A DNA stretch of 64,000 nucleotides from Flavobacterium chilense (lineage in GTDB: Bacteria; Bacteroidota; Bacteroidia; Flavobacteriales; Flavobacteriaceae). Numbering within the stretch: the stretch's first letter is position 1; each line of letters starts with the position of its first letter. The notes under the pieces are model-generated. The model made no database searches, had not been told where the DNA came from, and saw nothing but the letters and a program-made list of their open reading frames with translations. The DNA is taken from assembly GCF_001602525.1 (NCBI RefSeq), contig NZ_LSYT01000002.1, positions 310,001-374,000 of the forward strand, in the 5' to 3' direction. Positions 8,064-16,972 of the stretch are shown in pieces. The translations under genes were made by a program, and so were the position numbers.

Positions 8064-11000
8064 TTGAAAACAACATCTGCTATATATCAAAAATTAGAAG
8101 CATTTATAAAGAAATATTATACTAACGAATTAATAAAAGGATCACTTCTTTTTATAGGTTTTGGATTATTGTACTTTCTGTTTACGCTTTTTATCGAATA
8201 TTTTCTTTGGTTAAGACCATTAGGAAGAACATTATTATTCTGGATTTTTATAGGAGTAGAAGTTTTTCTGCTGTTTCGTTTTATTTTGTTTCCTATTTTT
8301 AAGTTGTTCAAACTTCAAAAAGGAATCGATTATAACCAGGCTTCAACTATAATTGGAAATCATTTTACGGAAGTAAGTGATAAGTTAACTAACTTTTTGC
8401 AGTTGTCATCTTCTGAAAATTCAGCAGAAAGTTCAGAGTTGATGTTGGCTTCGATAGAACAAAAAGCAAATTCTTTGCAGCCAATTCCGTTTGGAAATGC
8501 AATCAATTTTAAAACAAATAAAAAGTATTTGCCATTAGCAATTATTCCAATTTTACTTTTTGCAGTGTTTTATATTTCTGGAAATAGCAATGTCATTTCT
8601 CAAAGTTTAAACAGAGTAGTACACTTTAATGCGACATTTTTACCACCAGCACCTTTTAAATTTGTAGTTCTAAATCAGAATTTGCAAACAGAACAAAATA
8701 AAGATTTCGTGATCAAAATGGAATCTGTTGGGAATGTTGTTCCGGAAAATGTGATGATTCATATTGGTAATGAAAGTTATTTTATGGAATCATCTCAACC
8801 TGGAAAATTTGAATTCAAGATTGAAAAGCCGGTAGAAAATGTTCAATTTTCATTCGAAGGAAATTCTGTTTCATCTGAAGAATACGAGTTAAAAGTAATC
8901 ACAGTTCCTTCAATTGCCAACTTCGAAATGATATTAAATTTTCCGTCTTATCTTAAAAAGAAATCTGAAACTATTCAGGGAACCGGAAATGCTATTGTAC
9001 CAGAAGGTACTTTGGTGACCTGGAAAATGAATACGCAATCGACTCAGGAGATTGTTTGGAAGGATGAAAACTCAGTTTTTAAGTTCAATAAAGCGGAAAA
9101 CGAGTTTAAATTGGCTAAAAATATCAGTCAAAATACAGAATATCAAATCCTTACTTCAAATAATAAGGTCAAAAACTACGAAATACTGGATTATCAGCTC
9201 TCTGTTATCAAAGATCAGCATCCAACTATTACAGTTTCACCTGCTCCGGATAGTTTGAAGTTGGATAAGAATTATGTTTTAGGAAGGTTACGAGATGACT
9301 ATGGTTTGTCTAAATTACAAGTTGTTTATTACGAACGCAACAAACCAAACACTGCAAAGCGTGGAACGATTCCGGTGAAGTCAGGAGTATTTGATCAGTT
9401 TGTTTTTAACTTTCCAAGTAATCTTGCTGTGCAGGAAGGAGTATCTTACGAATACTATTTTGAGGTTTTTGATAATGATGCACCACATGGTTTTAAGAGT
9501 ACAAAATCTTCTGTTTTTTCTGATCGTGTTTCTACTACAGATGAAATTCACGACATGGAATTACAACAACAAAATGAGAACATCAATAGTTTAGAAAAGT
9601 CTTTAAAGAATCAAACCAAGCAATTTTCTGAAATGGATAAGATTCAGAAAGCAGGAAAAGAGAAAGATAATTTAGAGTTTAAAGACCAGCAAAAAGTAAA
9701 TGATTTTATCAAACGTCAGAAACAACAAGACGAATTGATGAAACAATTTGCAGAGAAAATGAACAAGAATCTTGATAAATTTCAATCTGAAAAGAAAGAT
9801 AAAACTGCTGATGATTTGCAAAAGCGTTTGGATAATGCTGAGAAAGATTTAGAAAAGAATCAAAAATTAATGGATGAATTGAAGAACTTAAACGATAAAT
9901 TAAACAGTGAAGAGCTGTTTGATAAAATGGAAAAGTTCAAACAAATCAGTAAGAACCAATCTCGAAACTTAGAGCAATTGGTTGAATTAACGAAACGTTT
10001 TTATGTTTCTAAAAAAGCAGAACAAGTAGCAGACAAATTAAAGAAACTTGCAGACAAGCAAGAGGAACTTTCCAATAAAGAAAAAGAAAACACTCAGGAC
10101 AAACAAGAGAATATTAATAAAGATTTTGATAAAATTCAAGATGACTTAAAGGACTTGAAAGAAGAAAACAAGACATTAAAATCTCCTTTAGATATTCCTA
10201 ATGATGCTTCAAAAGAGAAAGATTTGAAGAATGATTTGCAAAAAGCTTCTGAAGAATTAAGTAAAAAGAATTCATCTTCGGCTAAGCCAAAGCAAAAAAG
10301 TGCAGCTAAGAAAATGAAAAGCATGGCAGAACAAATGGATTCAAGTATGGAAGGCGGAGAGCAGGAACAACTTGAAGAAGATGTTGCAATGCTTCGTCAA
10401 ATCTTAGATAATCTTTTGGCTTATTCATTATCTCAGGAAGATGTGATGAAACAATTTAAATCTATGAAATTAGGTTCGTCAGCCTATACTAAGAATATTA
10501 AAGTTCAGCAAAATTTAAAACAACAGTTTAGATATGTTGATGATAGTTTGTTTGCATTGTCTCTTCGTAACCCAAAAGTAGCCGAAGATGTAACTAAGGA
10601 AATAGGTAATGTACAATACAATATTGATAAAGCTATTGAAAGTTTAAGTGACGTTCAGGTTCCAAAAGGAGTTTCGCATCAGCAATATGCAGTTTCATCT
10701 GCTAATAAACTGGCTGATTTTTTAAGTGATTTATTAAACAATATGCAAATGTCTATGTCTAAACCAGGTTCAGGAAAACCAAAACCAGGAGATGGACAAG
10801 GAATGCAATTACCAGATATTATTCAAAAACAAAAAGGCCTGGCTGATAAAATGAAAGCAGGAATGAAGCCGGGAGATAAACCTGGTGATAAACCCGGAGA
10901 TGGTCAACAAGATAAATCGGGTTCTGCTAAACAAGGTCAGGGAAAAGACGGACAAGGTAAAAATGGAGATGGTAAAGATGGACAGGGAAATAAAAATGGA

Positions 11001-11447
11001 GGAAAAGATAAAGACGGAAAAGACGGTAATGATGGAGAAGGAGATGCTGAAGCCATTATGGAAATTTATAAAGAGCAAGTAAAACTTCGTGAAGCATTAC
11101 AAAAAGAGTTAGCAAAACAAGGTTTAGATTCTCAGGGAAAATCTGTAATTGATCAAATGAAAGCTTCAGAAAAACAACTTTTGAATAAAGGTTTTAAGAA
11201 TGAGAACTTACAAAGAATACTTAATATTCAACAAGAATTATTAAAATTAAATAACGCTGTTCAGCAACAAGGTCAAGATACAAAGCGTCAGTCTGAAACT
11301 AATAAGGCCGAATTTTCTAATAGAACGAATGCTTTGCCAAGTTCGCTTTTGGATTATTTAAACAGTGTAGAGATATTAAACAGACAATCACTACCTTTGC
11401 GCTCGAATTTTAATCAAAAGGTTCAAGAATATTTTAATACAAAATGA
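8064..11447 (+). CDS. Large DUF4175-type membrane protein
   Basis: This 1,127-residue protein has two N-terminal transmembrane helices (about residues 25-47 and 52-75) and a third near 153-170. A beta-rich region follows (about 190-500), then a long Lys/Glu coiled coil (about 510-760). A very Gly/Lys/Asp-rich linker at about 885-1000 (PGDKPGDKPGDGQ and similar) precedes a final helical domain. The only plausible start is TTG at 8064, because the upstream frame is closed. The next gene, ybeY, overlaps its stop by four bases (ATGA), showing translational coupling. The architecture and position next to ybeY match proteins annotated DUF4175 in Flavobacteria, whose function is unknown; envelope assembly is a guess. 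Confidence 0.88.
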   Translation: MKTTSAIYQKLEAFIKKYYTNELIKGSLLFIGFGLLYFLFTLFIEYFLWLRPLGRTLLFWIFIGVEVFLLFRFILFPIFKLFKLQKGIDYNQASTIIGNHFTEVSDKLTNFLQLSSSENSAESSELMLASIEQKANSLQPIPFGNAINFKTNKKYLPLAIIPILLFAVFYISGNSNVISQSLNRVVHFNATFLPPAPFKFVVLNQNLQTEQNKDFVIKMESVGNVVPENVMIHIGNESYFMESSQPGKFEFKIEKPVENVQFSFEGNSVSSEEYELKVITVPSIANFEMILNFPSYLKKKSETIQGTGNAIVPEGTLVTWKMNTQSTQEIVWKDENSVFKFNKAENEFKLAKNISQNTEYQILTSNNKVKNYEILDYQLSVIKDQHPTITVSPAPDSLKLDKNYVLGRLRDDYGLSKLQVVYYERNKPNTAKRGTIPVKSGVFDQFVFNFPSNLAVQEGVSYEYYFEVFDNDAPHGFKSTKSSVFSDRVSTTDEIHDMELQQQNENINSLEKSLKNQTKQFSEMDKIQKAGKEKDNLEFKDQQKVNDFIKRQKQQDELMKQFAEKMNKNLDKFQSEKKDKTADDLQKRLDNAEKDLEKNQKLMDELKNLNDKLNSEELFDKMEKFKQISKNQSRNLEQLVELTKRFYVSKKAEQVADKLKKLADKQEELSNKEKENTQDKQENINKDFDKIQDDLKDLKEENKTLKSPLDIPNDASKEKDLKNDLQKASEELSKKNSSSAKPKQKSAAKKMKSMAEQMDSSMEGGEQEQLEEDVAMLRQILDNLLAYSLSQEDVMKQFKSMKLGSSAYTKNIKVQQNLKQQFRYVDDSLFALSLRNPKVAEDVTKEIGNVQYNIDKAIESLSDVQVPKGVSHQQYAVSSANKLADFLSDLLNNMQMSMSKPGSGKPKPGDGQGMQLPDIIQKQKGLADKMKAGMKPGDKPGDKPGDGQQDKSGSAKQGQGKDGQGKNGDGKDGQGNKNGGKDKDGKDGNDGEGDAEAIMEIYKEQVKLREALQKELAKQGLDSQGKSVIDQMKASEKQLLNKGFKNENLQRILNIQQELLKLNNAVQQQGQDTKRQSETNKAEFSNRTNALPSSLLDYLNSVEILNRQSLPLRSNFNQKVQEYFNTK

Positions 11448-11863
11448 TCAATTTTAATTACGAAACCGAATTTTCTTTAGACAACGAACAAGCCTTTGCT
11501 GATTGGTTAAGTGTTGTAATCGTTTCTGAAAATAAAAACGAAGGAGAGATAAATTATATTTTTTGTGATGATGAATATCTTCATAAGATAAATGTAGAAT
11601 ATCTAAATCATGATACACTAACAGATATTATCAGTTTTGATTATACAGTTGGGAATGAATTAAACGGAGATATATTTGTCTCTGTTGAAAGAGTAGAGGA
11701 CAATGCTAAGGATTTTAATGTTTCTTTTATAGAAGAATTAAAAAGAGTTTTGGCTCACGGTATACTTCATTATTGTGGATATAAAGACAAGAGTGATTCT
11801 GAAGCCGAACTTATGCGTTCAAAAGAAGATGAAAAAATTGCAATGTTTCACGTGGAACAGTAA
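11444..11863 (+). CDS. ybeY: Endoribonuclease YbeY (16S rRNA maturation)
   Basis: This 139-residue zinc-dependent endoribonuclease acts in 16S rRNA 3' end processing and ribosome quality control. The UPF0054 motif is HGILHYCGYKDKSDSEAEL. The first two zinc-ligand histidines are present (HGxLH), but the third position, usually GYDH, reads GYKD, so the last ligand is Asp or differs. This variant appears usual for Flavobacteria from memory, not checked. It overlaps the upstream stop by four bases. Its last residues (FHVEQ) are encoded by a parS-like palindrome at 11844-11859. Confidence 0.95.
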   Translation: MINFNYETEFSLDNEQAFADWLSVVIVSENKNEGEINYIFCDDEYLHKINVEYLNHDTLTDIISFDYTVGNELNGDIFVSVERVEDNAKDFNVSFIEELKRVLAHGILHYCGYKDKSDSEAELMRSKEDEKIAMFHVEQ

Positions 11864-12513
11864 TTAAACCACTTTTAAATGTTTAGAATTCTTTGTTCCA
11901 CGTGAAACATGTTTATCTAAATTGATAGATTTTTACAAGCGTTCCACGTGAAACATATTTGAGATTTTGAAATTAAAATGTTTTACGTGGAACTTTCCAA
12001 GTGGAGTTTTAGAAAAACTGATAAGGATTTAATATTGTTTTTTTTAAGATTTAGTATAAAGTGTTTCACGTGGAACATGAATATTTGGTTTTAATTTTGA
12101 TTTTTATCGTTCGAAAATTCATTTTTAAATCGTTCAACGTGGAACAAGATGTATAAGAAAGGTTGAAATTTTAGATTTTGAAAAATCGAAATTGTAAAAA
12201 TGATGTTTCACGTGGAACAGTTTTTAGAATTTTGACGATTGAAATTGAGGTTTTGGAATTACCACATTTTGAATTTTTATTCTGAGTTTTGAATTGGCAA
12301 GTTGAGTTTTCTTTCGAAAGAATCAAGAATGTTTCACGTGGAACAGGAGTTCTGTTTCGAAAATTTTAATCGAAAGATTGGAGAATGTGTTTGTTTAGTC
12401 TGTTCCACGTGGAACAGATTTATGTCGTTTAAGAAGGAATCTGGGTTTTGTGGATTGTGTTCTTGAATTTGAAAATTTGAATTTTGCGCGTTAGCGCCGT
12501 TCCACGTGGAACA
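11844..12513. promoter_or_regulatory. Array of ten parS-like (ParB-binding) 16-mers upstream of mnmG
   Basis: Sites on the plus strand: 11844 TGTTTCACGTGGAACA; 11894 TGTTCCACGTGAAACA; 11940 CGTTCCACGTGAAACA; 11979 TGTTTTACGTGGAACT; 12062 TGTTTCACGTGGAACA; 12131 CGTTCAACGTGGAACA; 12204 and 12330 TGTTTCACGTGGAACA; 12401 TGTTCCACGTGGAACA; 12498 CGTTCCACGTGGAACA. The site at 11894 is identical to the Bacillus subtilis parS consensus, and 11844, 12062, 12204 and 12330 are its exact reverse complement. Site starts are 39-126 bases apart, with no other gene between them. ParB spreads from such sites and loads SMC for chromosome segregation, so this is a probable centromere. parA and parB are not in the window. 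Confidence 0.9.
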
Positions 12514-12578
12514 AAAAAAGAATTAAAAAGTAATTCTGAGAATCGCCTTAAACGGTTTGCAGAGAATAATAAAACAAA

Positions 12579-14450
12579 ATGTTTTTAGAAGAATACGATG
12601 TTATTGTAGTTGGTGCAGGTCATGCTGGATCTGAAGCCGCGGCAGCGGCCGCAAATTTAGGATCAAAAACTTTATTGGTTACCATGAGTCTGCAGAACAT
12701 TGCACAGATGTCTTGCAACCCAGCGATGGGAGGAATTGCAAAAGGACAGATTGTGCGTGAGATTGATGCGCTTGGTGGATATTCGGGAATTGTTTCCGAC
12801 CGCACGGCAATTCAATTTAAGATGTTGAACAAATCAAAAGGACCTGCAATGTGGTCGCCAAGAGTTCAAAGTGATCGAATGCGTTTTGCTGAAGAATGGA
12901 GAATGATGTTGGAGGGAACTCCAAATTTGGATTTCTACCAAGAGATGGTGAAAGGTTTGATTATCGAGAACGGAAAGATAAAAGGAATCAGAACTTCGTT
13001 AGGAGTGGAGATTCGATCTAAATCTGTAGTGTTGACAAACGGAACTTTTTTGAATGGTTTGATTCATATCGGAGAAAAACAATTCGGAGGAGGAAGAGCA
13101 GGCGAAAGTGCTGCAACAGGAATTACCGAAGATTTGGTGAAAGCCGGATTTGAATCAGGAAGAATGAAAACAGGAACGCCGCCACGAGTTGATGGACGTT
13201 CTTTAGATTATTCTAAAATGAACGAAGAAAAAGGAGATGCGAAACCGGATAAGTTTTCTTATTCGGATTTAACCGTTCCGTTAACGCATCAAAGATCTTG
13301 TCACATGACATACACGTCATTGGATGTTCATGATATTTTGAGAGAAGGTTTTGATCGTTCGCCAATGTTTAATGGAAGAATCAAAAGTCTCGGTCCAAGA
13401 TATTGTCCTTCGATAGAAGATAAGATTAATCGTTTTGCAGATAAAGAACGTCATCAGTTATTTGTTGAGCCGGAAGGTTGGAATACATGTGAAGTTTATG
13501 TAAACGGATTTTCAACTTCGCTTCCGGAGGATATTCAGTTTAAAGCTTTGAGTTCTGTTGCCGGTTTTGAGAAAGTGAAATTCTTCCGTCCAGGTTATGC
13601 AATCGAATATGACTATTTCCCACCAACGCAATTGAAACATACTTTGGAAACGAAGTTAGTTGAAGGTTTATATTTTGCCGGACAAATAAACGGAACAACA
13701 GGATATGAAGAAGCAGCTTCGCAAGGATTGATGGCTGGAATAAATGCGCATTTAAAAGTGCATGAAAAAGCGCCGTTGATTTTAAAACGTGATGAAGCTT
13801 ATATTGGAGTTCTGATTGATGACTTGATTACGAAAGGAACGGAAGAACCTTATCGTATGTTTACGTCAAGAGCAGAATATAGAACATTGTTGCGTCAAGA
13901 TAATGCCGACTTTAGATTAACGCCAATGTCTCATGAAATTGGTTTGGCTTCTGAAAAACGTTTACGCCGAATGGAGAAGAAATTAAACGAATCTGAAAAG
14001 ATGGTTGCTTTCTTCAGAGAGACGAGTGTTTCGGTTGCGGAAACAAATCCAATTTTGGAAGCAAAAGAAACTGCTCCGATTACTCAAGGTGATAAAATGT
14101 TTAAAGTTTTTTCACGCCCTCAAATTGATTTAGAAGATATGTTGAAATTTGAAAAAGTTAAAGCATATGTTGAAGAACATAATCTGGATCAGGAAATTTT
14201 AGAGCAAGCCGAAATCCAGGTGAAGTATTCCGGATATATAGAAAAGGAAAGAAATAATGCAGATAAACTTACTCGTTTGGAAGAAGTGAAAATCCCGGAA
14301 AATTTCGATTATAATAAAATCAAATCTATGTCGATTGAAGCAAAACAAAAGTTGAGTAAAATTCGTCCGGTTACGATTTCTCAAGCTTCAAGAATAAGTG
14401 GAGTTTCTCCAAGTGATATTTCGGTATTATTGATTTATATGGGAAGATAA
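12579..14450 (+). CDS. mnmG: tRNA uridine-5-carboxymethylaminomethyl modification enzyme MnmG (GidA)
   Basis: This 623-residue FAD enzyme works with the GTPase MnmE to modify U34 of several tRNAs. The FAD-binding dinucleotide motif is VVGAGHAGSEAA at residues 10-21. The conserved blocks MSCNPAMGGIAKGQ, GTFLNGLIHIGE and TGTPPRVDGRS follow, as does TSRAEYR, and the C-terminal helical domain ends in SRISGVSPSDISVLLIYMGR. Length is normal. The gene is flanked on both sides by parS-like sites, consistent with the frequent location of gidA/mnmG near the replication origin and centromere of bacteria. Confidence 0.98.
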   Translation: MFLEEYDVIVVGAGHAGSEAAAAAANLGSKTLLVTMSLQNIAQMSCNPAMGGIAKGQIVREIDALGGYSGIVSDRTAIQFKMLNKSKGPAMWSPRVQSDRMRFAEEWRMMLEGTPNLDFYQEMVKGLIIENGKIKGIRTSLGVEIRSKSVVLTNGTFLNGLIHIGEKQFGGGRAGESAATGITEDLVKAGFESGRMKTGTPPRVDGRSLDYSKMNEEKGDAKPDKFSYSDLTVPLTHQRSCHMTYTSLDVHDILREGFDRSPMFNGRIKSLGPRYCPSIEDKINRFADKERHQLFVEPEGWNTCEVYVNGFSTSLPEDIQFKALSSVAGFEKVKFFRPGYAIEYDYFPPTQLKHTLETKLVEGLYFAGQINGTTGYEEAASQGLMAGINAHLKVHEKAPLILKRDEAYIGVLIDDLITKGTEEPYRMFTSRAEYRTLLRQDNADFRLTPMSHEIGLASEKRLRRMEKKLNESEKMVAFFRETSVSVAETNPILEAKETAPITQGDKMFKVFSRPQIDLEDMLKFEKVKAYVEEHNLDQEILEQAEIQVKYSGYIEKERNNADKLTRLEEVKIPENFDYNKIKSMSIEAKQKLSKIRPVTISQASRISGVSPSDISVLLIYMGR

Positions 14451-14457
14451 AAAAGTT

Positions 14458-14505
14458 TTAAATTTCAGATTTCAGGTTGTTGTTGAAATCTGAAATTTTG
14501 TTTTT
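14458..14505 (+). terminator. Terminator of mnmG
   Basis: A perfect 15-bp stem, AAATTTCAGATTTCA (14460-14474) with TGAAATCTGAAATTT (14484-14498), has a nine-base loop and a T-rich tail. It follows the mnmG stop and precedes two more parS-like sites. Confidence 0.85.
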
Positions 14506-14516
14506 ATTTGCTTTTT

Positions 14517-14589
14517 GGTTCCACGTGAAACCTAAAAGCAGAAATAAATAAAAATTAAAAAACAACAGAGAATTGTTCCACGTGAAACT
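14517..14589. promoter_or_regulatory. Two further parS-like sites downstream of mnmG
   Basis: GGTTCCACGTGAAACC at 14517-14532 and TGTTCCACGTGAAACT at 14574-14589. Both keep the CACGTG core and differ from the consensus only at the outer positions. They lie between the mnmG terminator and the next gene and extend the centromere-like array across mnmG. Confidence 0.85.
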
Positions 14590-14642
14590 ATATGATGAGA
14601 AATTTATTTTCGTAAATTGTTTTAATTTTATTTTTTTGCGAT

Positions 14643-15104
14643 ATGAAGATTATTCAGAAAGAAGTTTTGTCAATAGATGAAAAAGAATCCTTAATGCAAC
14701 TTTGGAATACTGAATATCCGGGAAAATTAAATTATGAAACAATTCATGATTTTGATTTGTATTTAAATGGTTTGATAAATGCAAAACATCATTTACTAAT
14801 AGATGAAAATAAAATTAAAGGCTGGGCATTTGATTTTTTGAGAGAAGATGAAAACTGGTTTGCAATCATAATTGACAATCAAATTCACGGAACAGGAAAA
14901 GGTTCGTTGTTAATTGAAGAATTAAAAAAGAATAATGATATTTTGAATGGCTGGGTTGTTGACCATGAAAATGATGTAAAACAAAATAAAGAGCAGTATA
15001 AATCGCCATTATTGTTTTATCTCAAAAACGGTTTTACCGTTTGCGAAAAAACAAGAATCGAAAACGAAAAAATATCTGCAGTAAAAATAAATTGGACACG
15101 TTAA
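14643..15104 (+). CDS. GNAT-family N-acetyltransferase (substrate unknown)
   Basis: This 153-residue protein has a GNAT-like pattern: a central strand IKGWAFDFLREDENWFAIII, then the acetyl-CoA loop form HGTGKGSLLIEELKK (Q/GxGxGK/S type, about residues 82-97). A late block, PLLFYLKNGFTVCEKTRIE, resembles the FYxKxGF motif B. It is a cytoplasmic acetyltransferase of unknown substrate. It is monocistronic, with parS-like sites upstream and a hairpin downstream. Confidence 0.78.
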   Translation: MKIIQKEVLSIDEKESLMQLWNTEYPGKLNYETIHDFDLYLNGLINAKHHLLIDENKIKGWAFDFLREDENWFAIIIDNQIHGTGKGSLLIEELKKNNDILNGWVVDHENDVKQNKEQYKSPLLFYLKNGFTVCEKTRIENEKISAVKINWTR

Positions 15105-15132
15105 AGAAAAAATAAATATATAAGCACAATGG

Positions 15133-15168
15133 ACCCTAAAAATGGAAAATTTCGTTTTTAGGGTTTAC
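15133..15168 (+). terminator. Hairpin after the GNAT gene
   Basis: ACCCTAAAAA (15133-15142) pairs with TTTTTAGGGT (15155-15164) around a 12-base loop. The T tract is short, so termination may be partial. Confidence 0.6.
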
Positions 15169-15201
15169 TATGAAATTAAACCCAAATCCCTATAATTAAA
15201 A

Positions 15202-16050
15202 ATGGACGTTTTAAACAAAAAACATTTTCTTACTGTAAAAGACCATTCTGTATCTAAAGAAACTTTTGATTTATATTATGATGAAACTTTAGATATGTTG
15301 ATTACCTCACCACAACCGGATTTAGAAAATCTGGGAAAATATTATGAAAGTGAAGATTATATTTCTCATACAGATAACAAACGTTCATTATTTGAAAAAG
15401 CGTATCACTTTGTGAAAAATATAGCTTTAAAAAATAAACTAAATTTAATCAATGCTGAGCAATCTCAAAAAGGAAGAATTTTAGATATTGGTGCCGGAAC
15501 CGGAGATTTTTTATTGACAGCAAAAAATGATGGCTGGGAAACTGTTGGAGTAGAACCAAGCGAAAGAGCAAAAAATATTGCAATCCAAAAAGGAATTTCA
15601 TTTGTATCTGAAATTGGAAATCTTCAGGATAATTCCTTTGACGTAATTACGATGTGGCATGTTTTGGAACACGTTCCAAATTTAGAATTTCAAATTCAGG
15701 AATTAAAGCGTTTACTAAAACCAACTGGAACTTTAATTGTTGCGGTTCCAAATTTTAAATCCTACGACGCGCAACATTACAAAACTTTTTGGGCAGCTTA
15801 TGATGTGCCAATTCACTTTTGGCATTTTTCAAAAAAAGCCATTCAGTCTCTTTTTGAAAAAGTAGATATCAAATTAGAAAAAGTACTTCCAATGAAATTT
15901 GATTCATTTTATGTGAGTTTATTATCTGAAAAATATAAAACCGGAAAAATGAATTATATCAGTGCATTTTTGGTTGGCTTAAAATCAAATTTAAAAGCAA
16001 GCAGTACAAAAGAGTATTCATCGCACATTTATGTCTTAAAAAACAAGTAA
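15202..16050 (+). CDS. Class I SAM-dependent methyltransferase
   Basis: This 282-residue protein has SAM-binding motif I ILDIGAGTGDFL at about residues 93-104, acidic loop TVGVEPS at about 114-120, and motif II/III DVITMWHVLEHVPN and LKRLLKPTGTLIVAVPN. This is the Methyltransf_23/UbiE-like type. The N-terminus (residues 1-70) has no zinc ligands and probably binds the substrate, which cannot be deduced. Starts with ATG shortly after the hairpin at 15133. The last residues (SHIYVLKNK) complete the usual seven-strand fold. Confidence 0.88.
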   Translation: MDVLNKKHFLTVKDHSVSKETFDLYYDETLDMLITSPQPDLENLGKYYESEDYISHTDNKRSLFEKAYHFVKNIALKNKLNLINAEQSQKGRILDIGAGTGDFLLTAKNDGWETVGVEPSERAKNIAIQKGISFVSEIGNLQDNSFDVITMWHVLEHVPNLEFQIQELKRLLKPTGTLIVAVPNFKSYDAQHYKTFWAAYDVPIHFWHFSKKAIQSLFEKVDIKLEKVLPMKFDSFYVSLLSEKYKTGKMNYISAFLVGLKSNLKASSTKEYSSHIYVLKNK

Positions 16051-16233
16051 AACGCAATTTAAGCACGTTTCTGATATCTTTTTAGGTCTGGTGAGGGGAA
16101 ATTATGTCTTTTTTGAGAAGATCGCTCTAATGAAAGCTATGAAAGTCACTTTTAATAGCGTTAAATTATTGACAATTTTCTTTCGATAAATAAAAACAAT
16201 ATGATAAAATTCTAGCATTTTTTAAACTTTATG

Positions 16234-16262
16234 TTGATGCTATTTATTTTTTTATATTTTTG
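16234..16262 (+). promoter_or_regulatory. Flavobacterium-type promoter of the OmpH-like lipoprotein gene
   Basis: TTG at 16234-16236, an 18-base spacer, then TATTTTTG at 16255-16262, matching TTG-N17-23-TAnnTTTG. Its position rules out the upstream in-frame ATG at 16231 as the start and supports the ATG at 16297. Confidence 0.75.
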
Positions 16263-16296
16263 TCTTCAATACATTAAAAAAATAGAAATTCAAAAA

Positions 16297-16872
16297 ATGA
16301 AAAAAGCATTAGTAATTATCGCACTTTCAATTTTCGCCGTTTCATGTAATAAAACTGGAGAAGTAAAGGAAGTAAAAACAGCTTACGTAGATACTTCAGT
16401 TTTAATGAAAGAATACACTGAAGCAAAAGACCTTGAGGCAAAATACAAAGCTCAGGCAGAAGAAAAAGGAAGACAACTACAAGCTGAGATTACACGTTTT
16501 AAACAAGACGCTGCTAATTTTCAAAGTCAGGCACAGGCAAATGGGCAGGCATGGGCTCAACAAAAAGGAGCTGAGTTACAAAAAAGAGAGCAACAATTGG
16601 GTTATGCACAACAAGCTTTATCTCAACAATTGCAACAGGAAAGTGGTGTTGAAATGGATTCTCTGGTAAGCGGAGTTAAAAAATTCATCAAAGATTACGG
16701 TAAGAAAAACGGTTATTCTTATATCTATGGTACTGGTGATGCAGCTTCAATTTTGTACGCTGAAGAAAAATATGATATTACAAAAGATGTCATTAAAGCT
16801 TTGAACGACAAGTATAAAGCTACACCAAAAACAGATGATAAACCAGCTGCTAAAGAAGAAGCAAAAAAATAA
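16297..16872 (+). CDS. OmpH/Skp-like periplasmic lipoprotein
   Basis: This 191-residue protein starts MKKALVIIALSIFAVSCNKTG, a lipoprotein signal peptide with lipobox AVSC at about residues 14-17. The mature part has the OmpH pattern: AYVDTSVLMKEYTEAKDLEAKYK, a Gln/Ala-rich coiled coil (about 45-120), and a C-terminal VKKFIKDYGKKNGYSYIYGTGDAASILYAEEKYDIT segment. Skp/OmpH proteins chaperone outer-membrane proteins; lipid anchoring is common in Bacteroidota members. The promoter at 16234-16262 fixes the start, and a good terminator follows. Confidence 0.9.
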   Translation: MKKALVIIALSIFAVSCNKTGEVKEVKTAYVDTSVLMKEYTEAKDLEAKYKAQAEEKGRQLQAEITRFKQDAANFQSQAQANGQAWAQQKGAELQKREQQLGYAQQALSQQLQQESGVEMDSLVSGVKKFIKDYGKKNGYSYIYGTGDAASILYAEEKYDITKDVIKALNDKYKATPKTDDKPAAKEEAKK

Positions 16873-16894
16873 TACCAAACTAACTAACTAAATT

Positions 16895-16928
16895 AAAAAA
16901 CCTAAGTCTGTAAAGATTTAGGTTTTTT
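16895..16928 (+). terminator. Terminator of the OmpH-like gene
   Basis: AAAAAACCTAA pairs with TTAGGTTTTTT around a short loop, starting about 22 bases after the stop. Confidence 0.85.
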
Positions 16929-16972
16929 CTTTTATAAAAATGCCATACTTTTAGTTTTTCAATATACGCCAA

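Noticed and set aside
11864..12578. CRISPR array
   Set aside because: The repeated 16-mers are palindromic, irregularly spaced, in both orientations and extend across mnmG. They lack equal-length spacers and cas genes and match parS.
16231..16296. Upstream N-terminal extension of the OmpH-like gene
   Set aside because: The promoter (16234-16262) lies inside this segment, and the lipoprotein signal begins at 16297.
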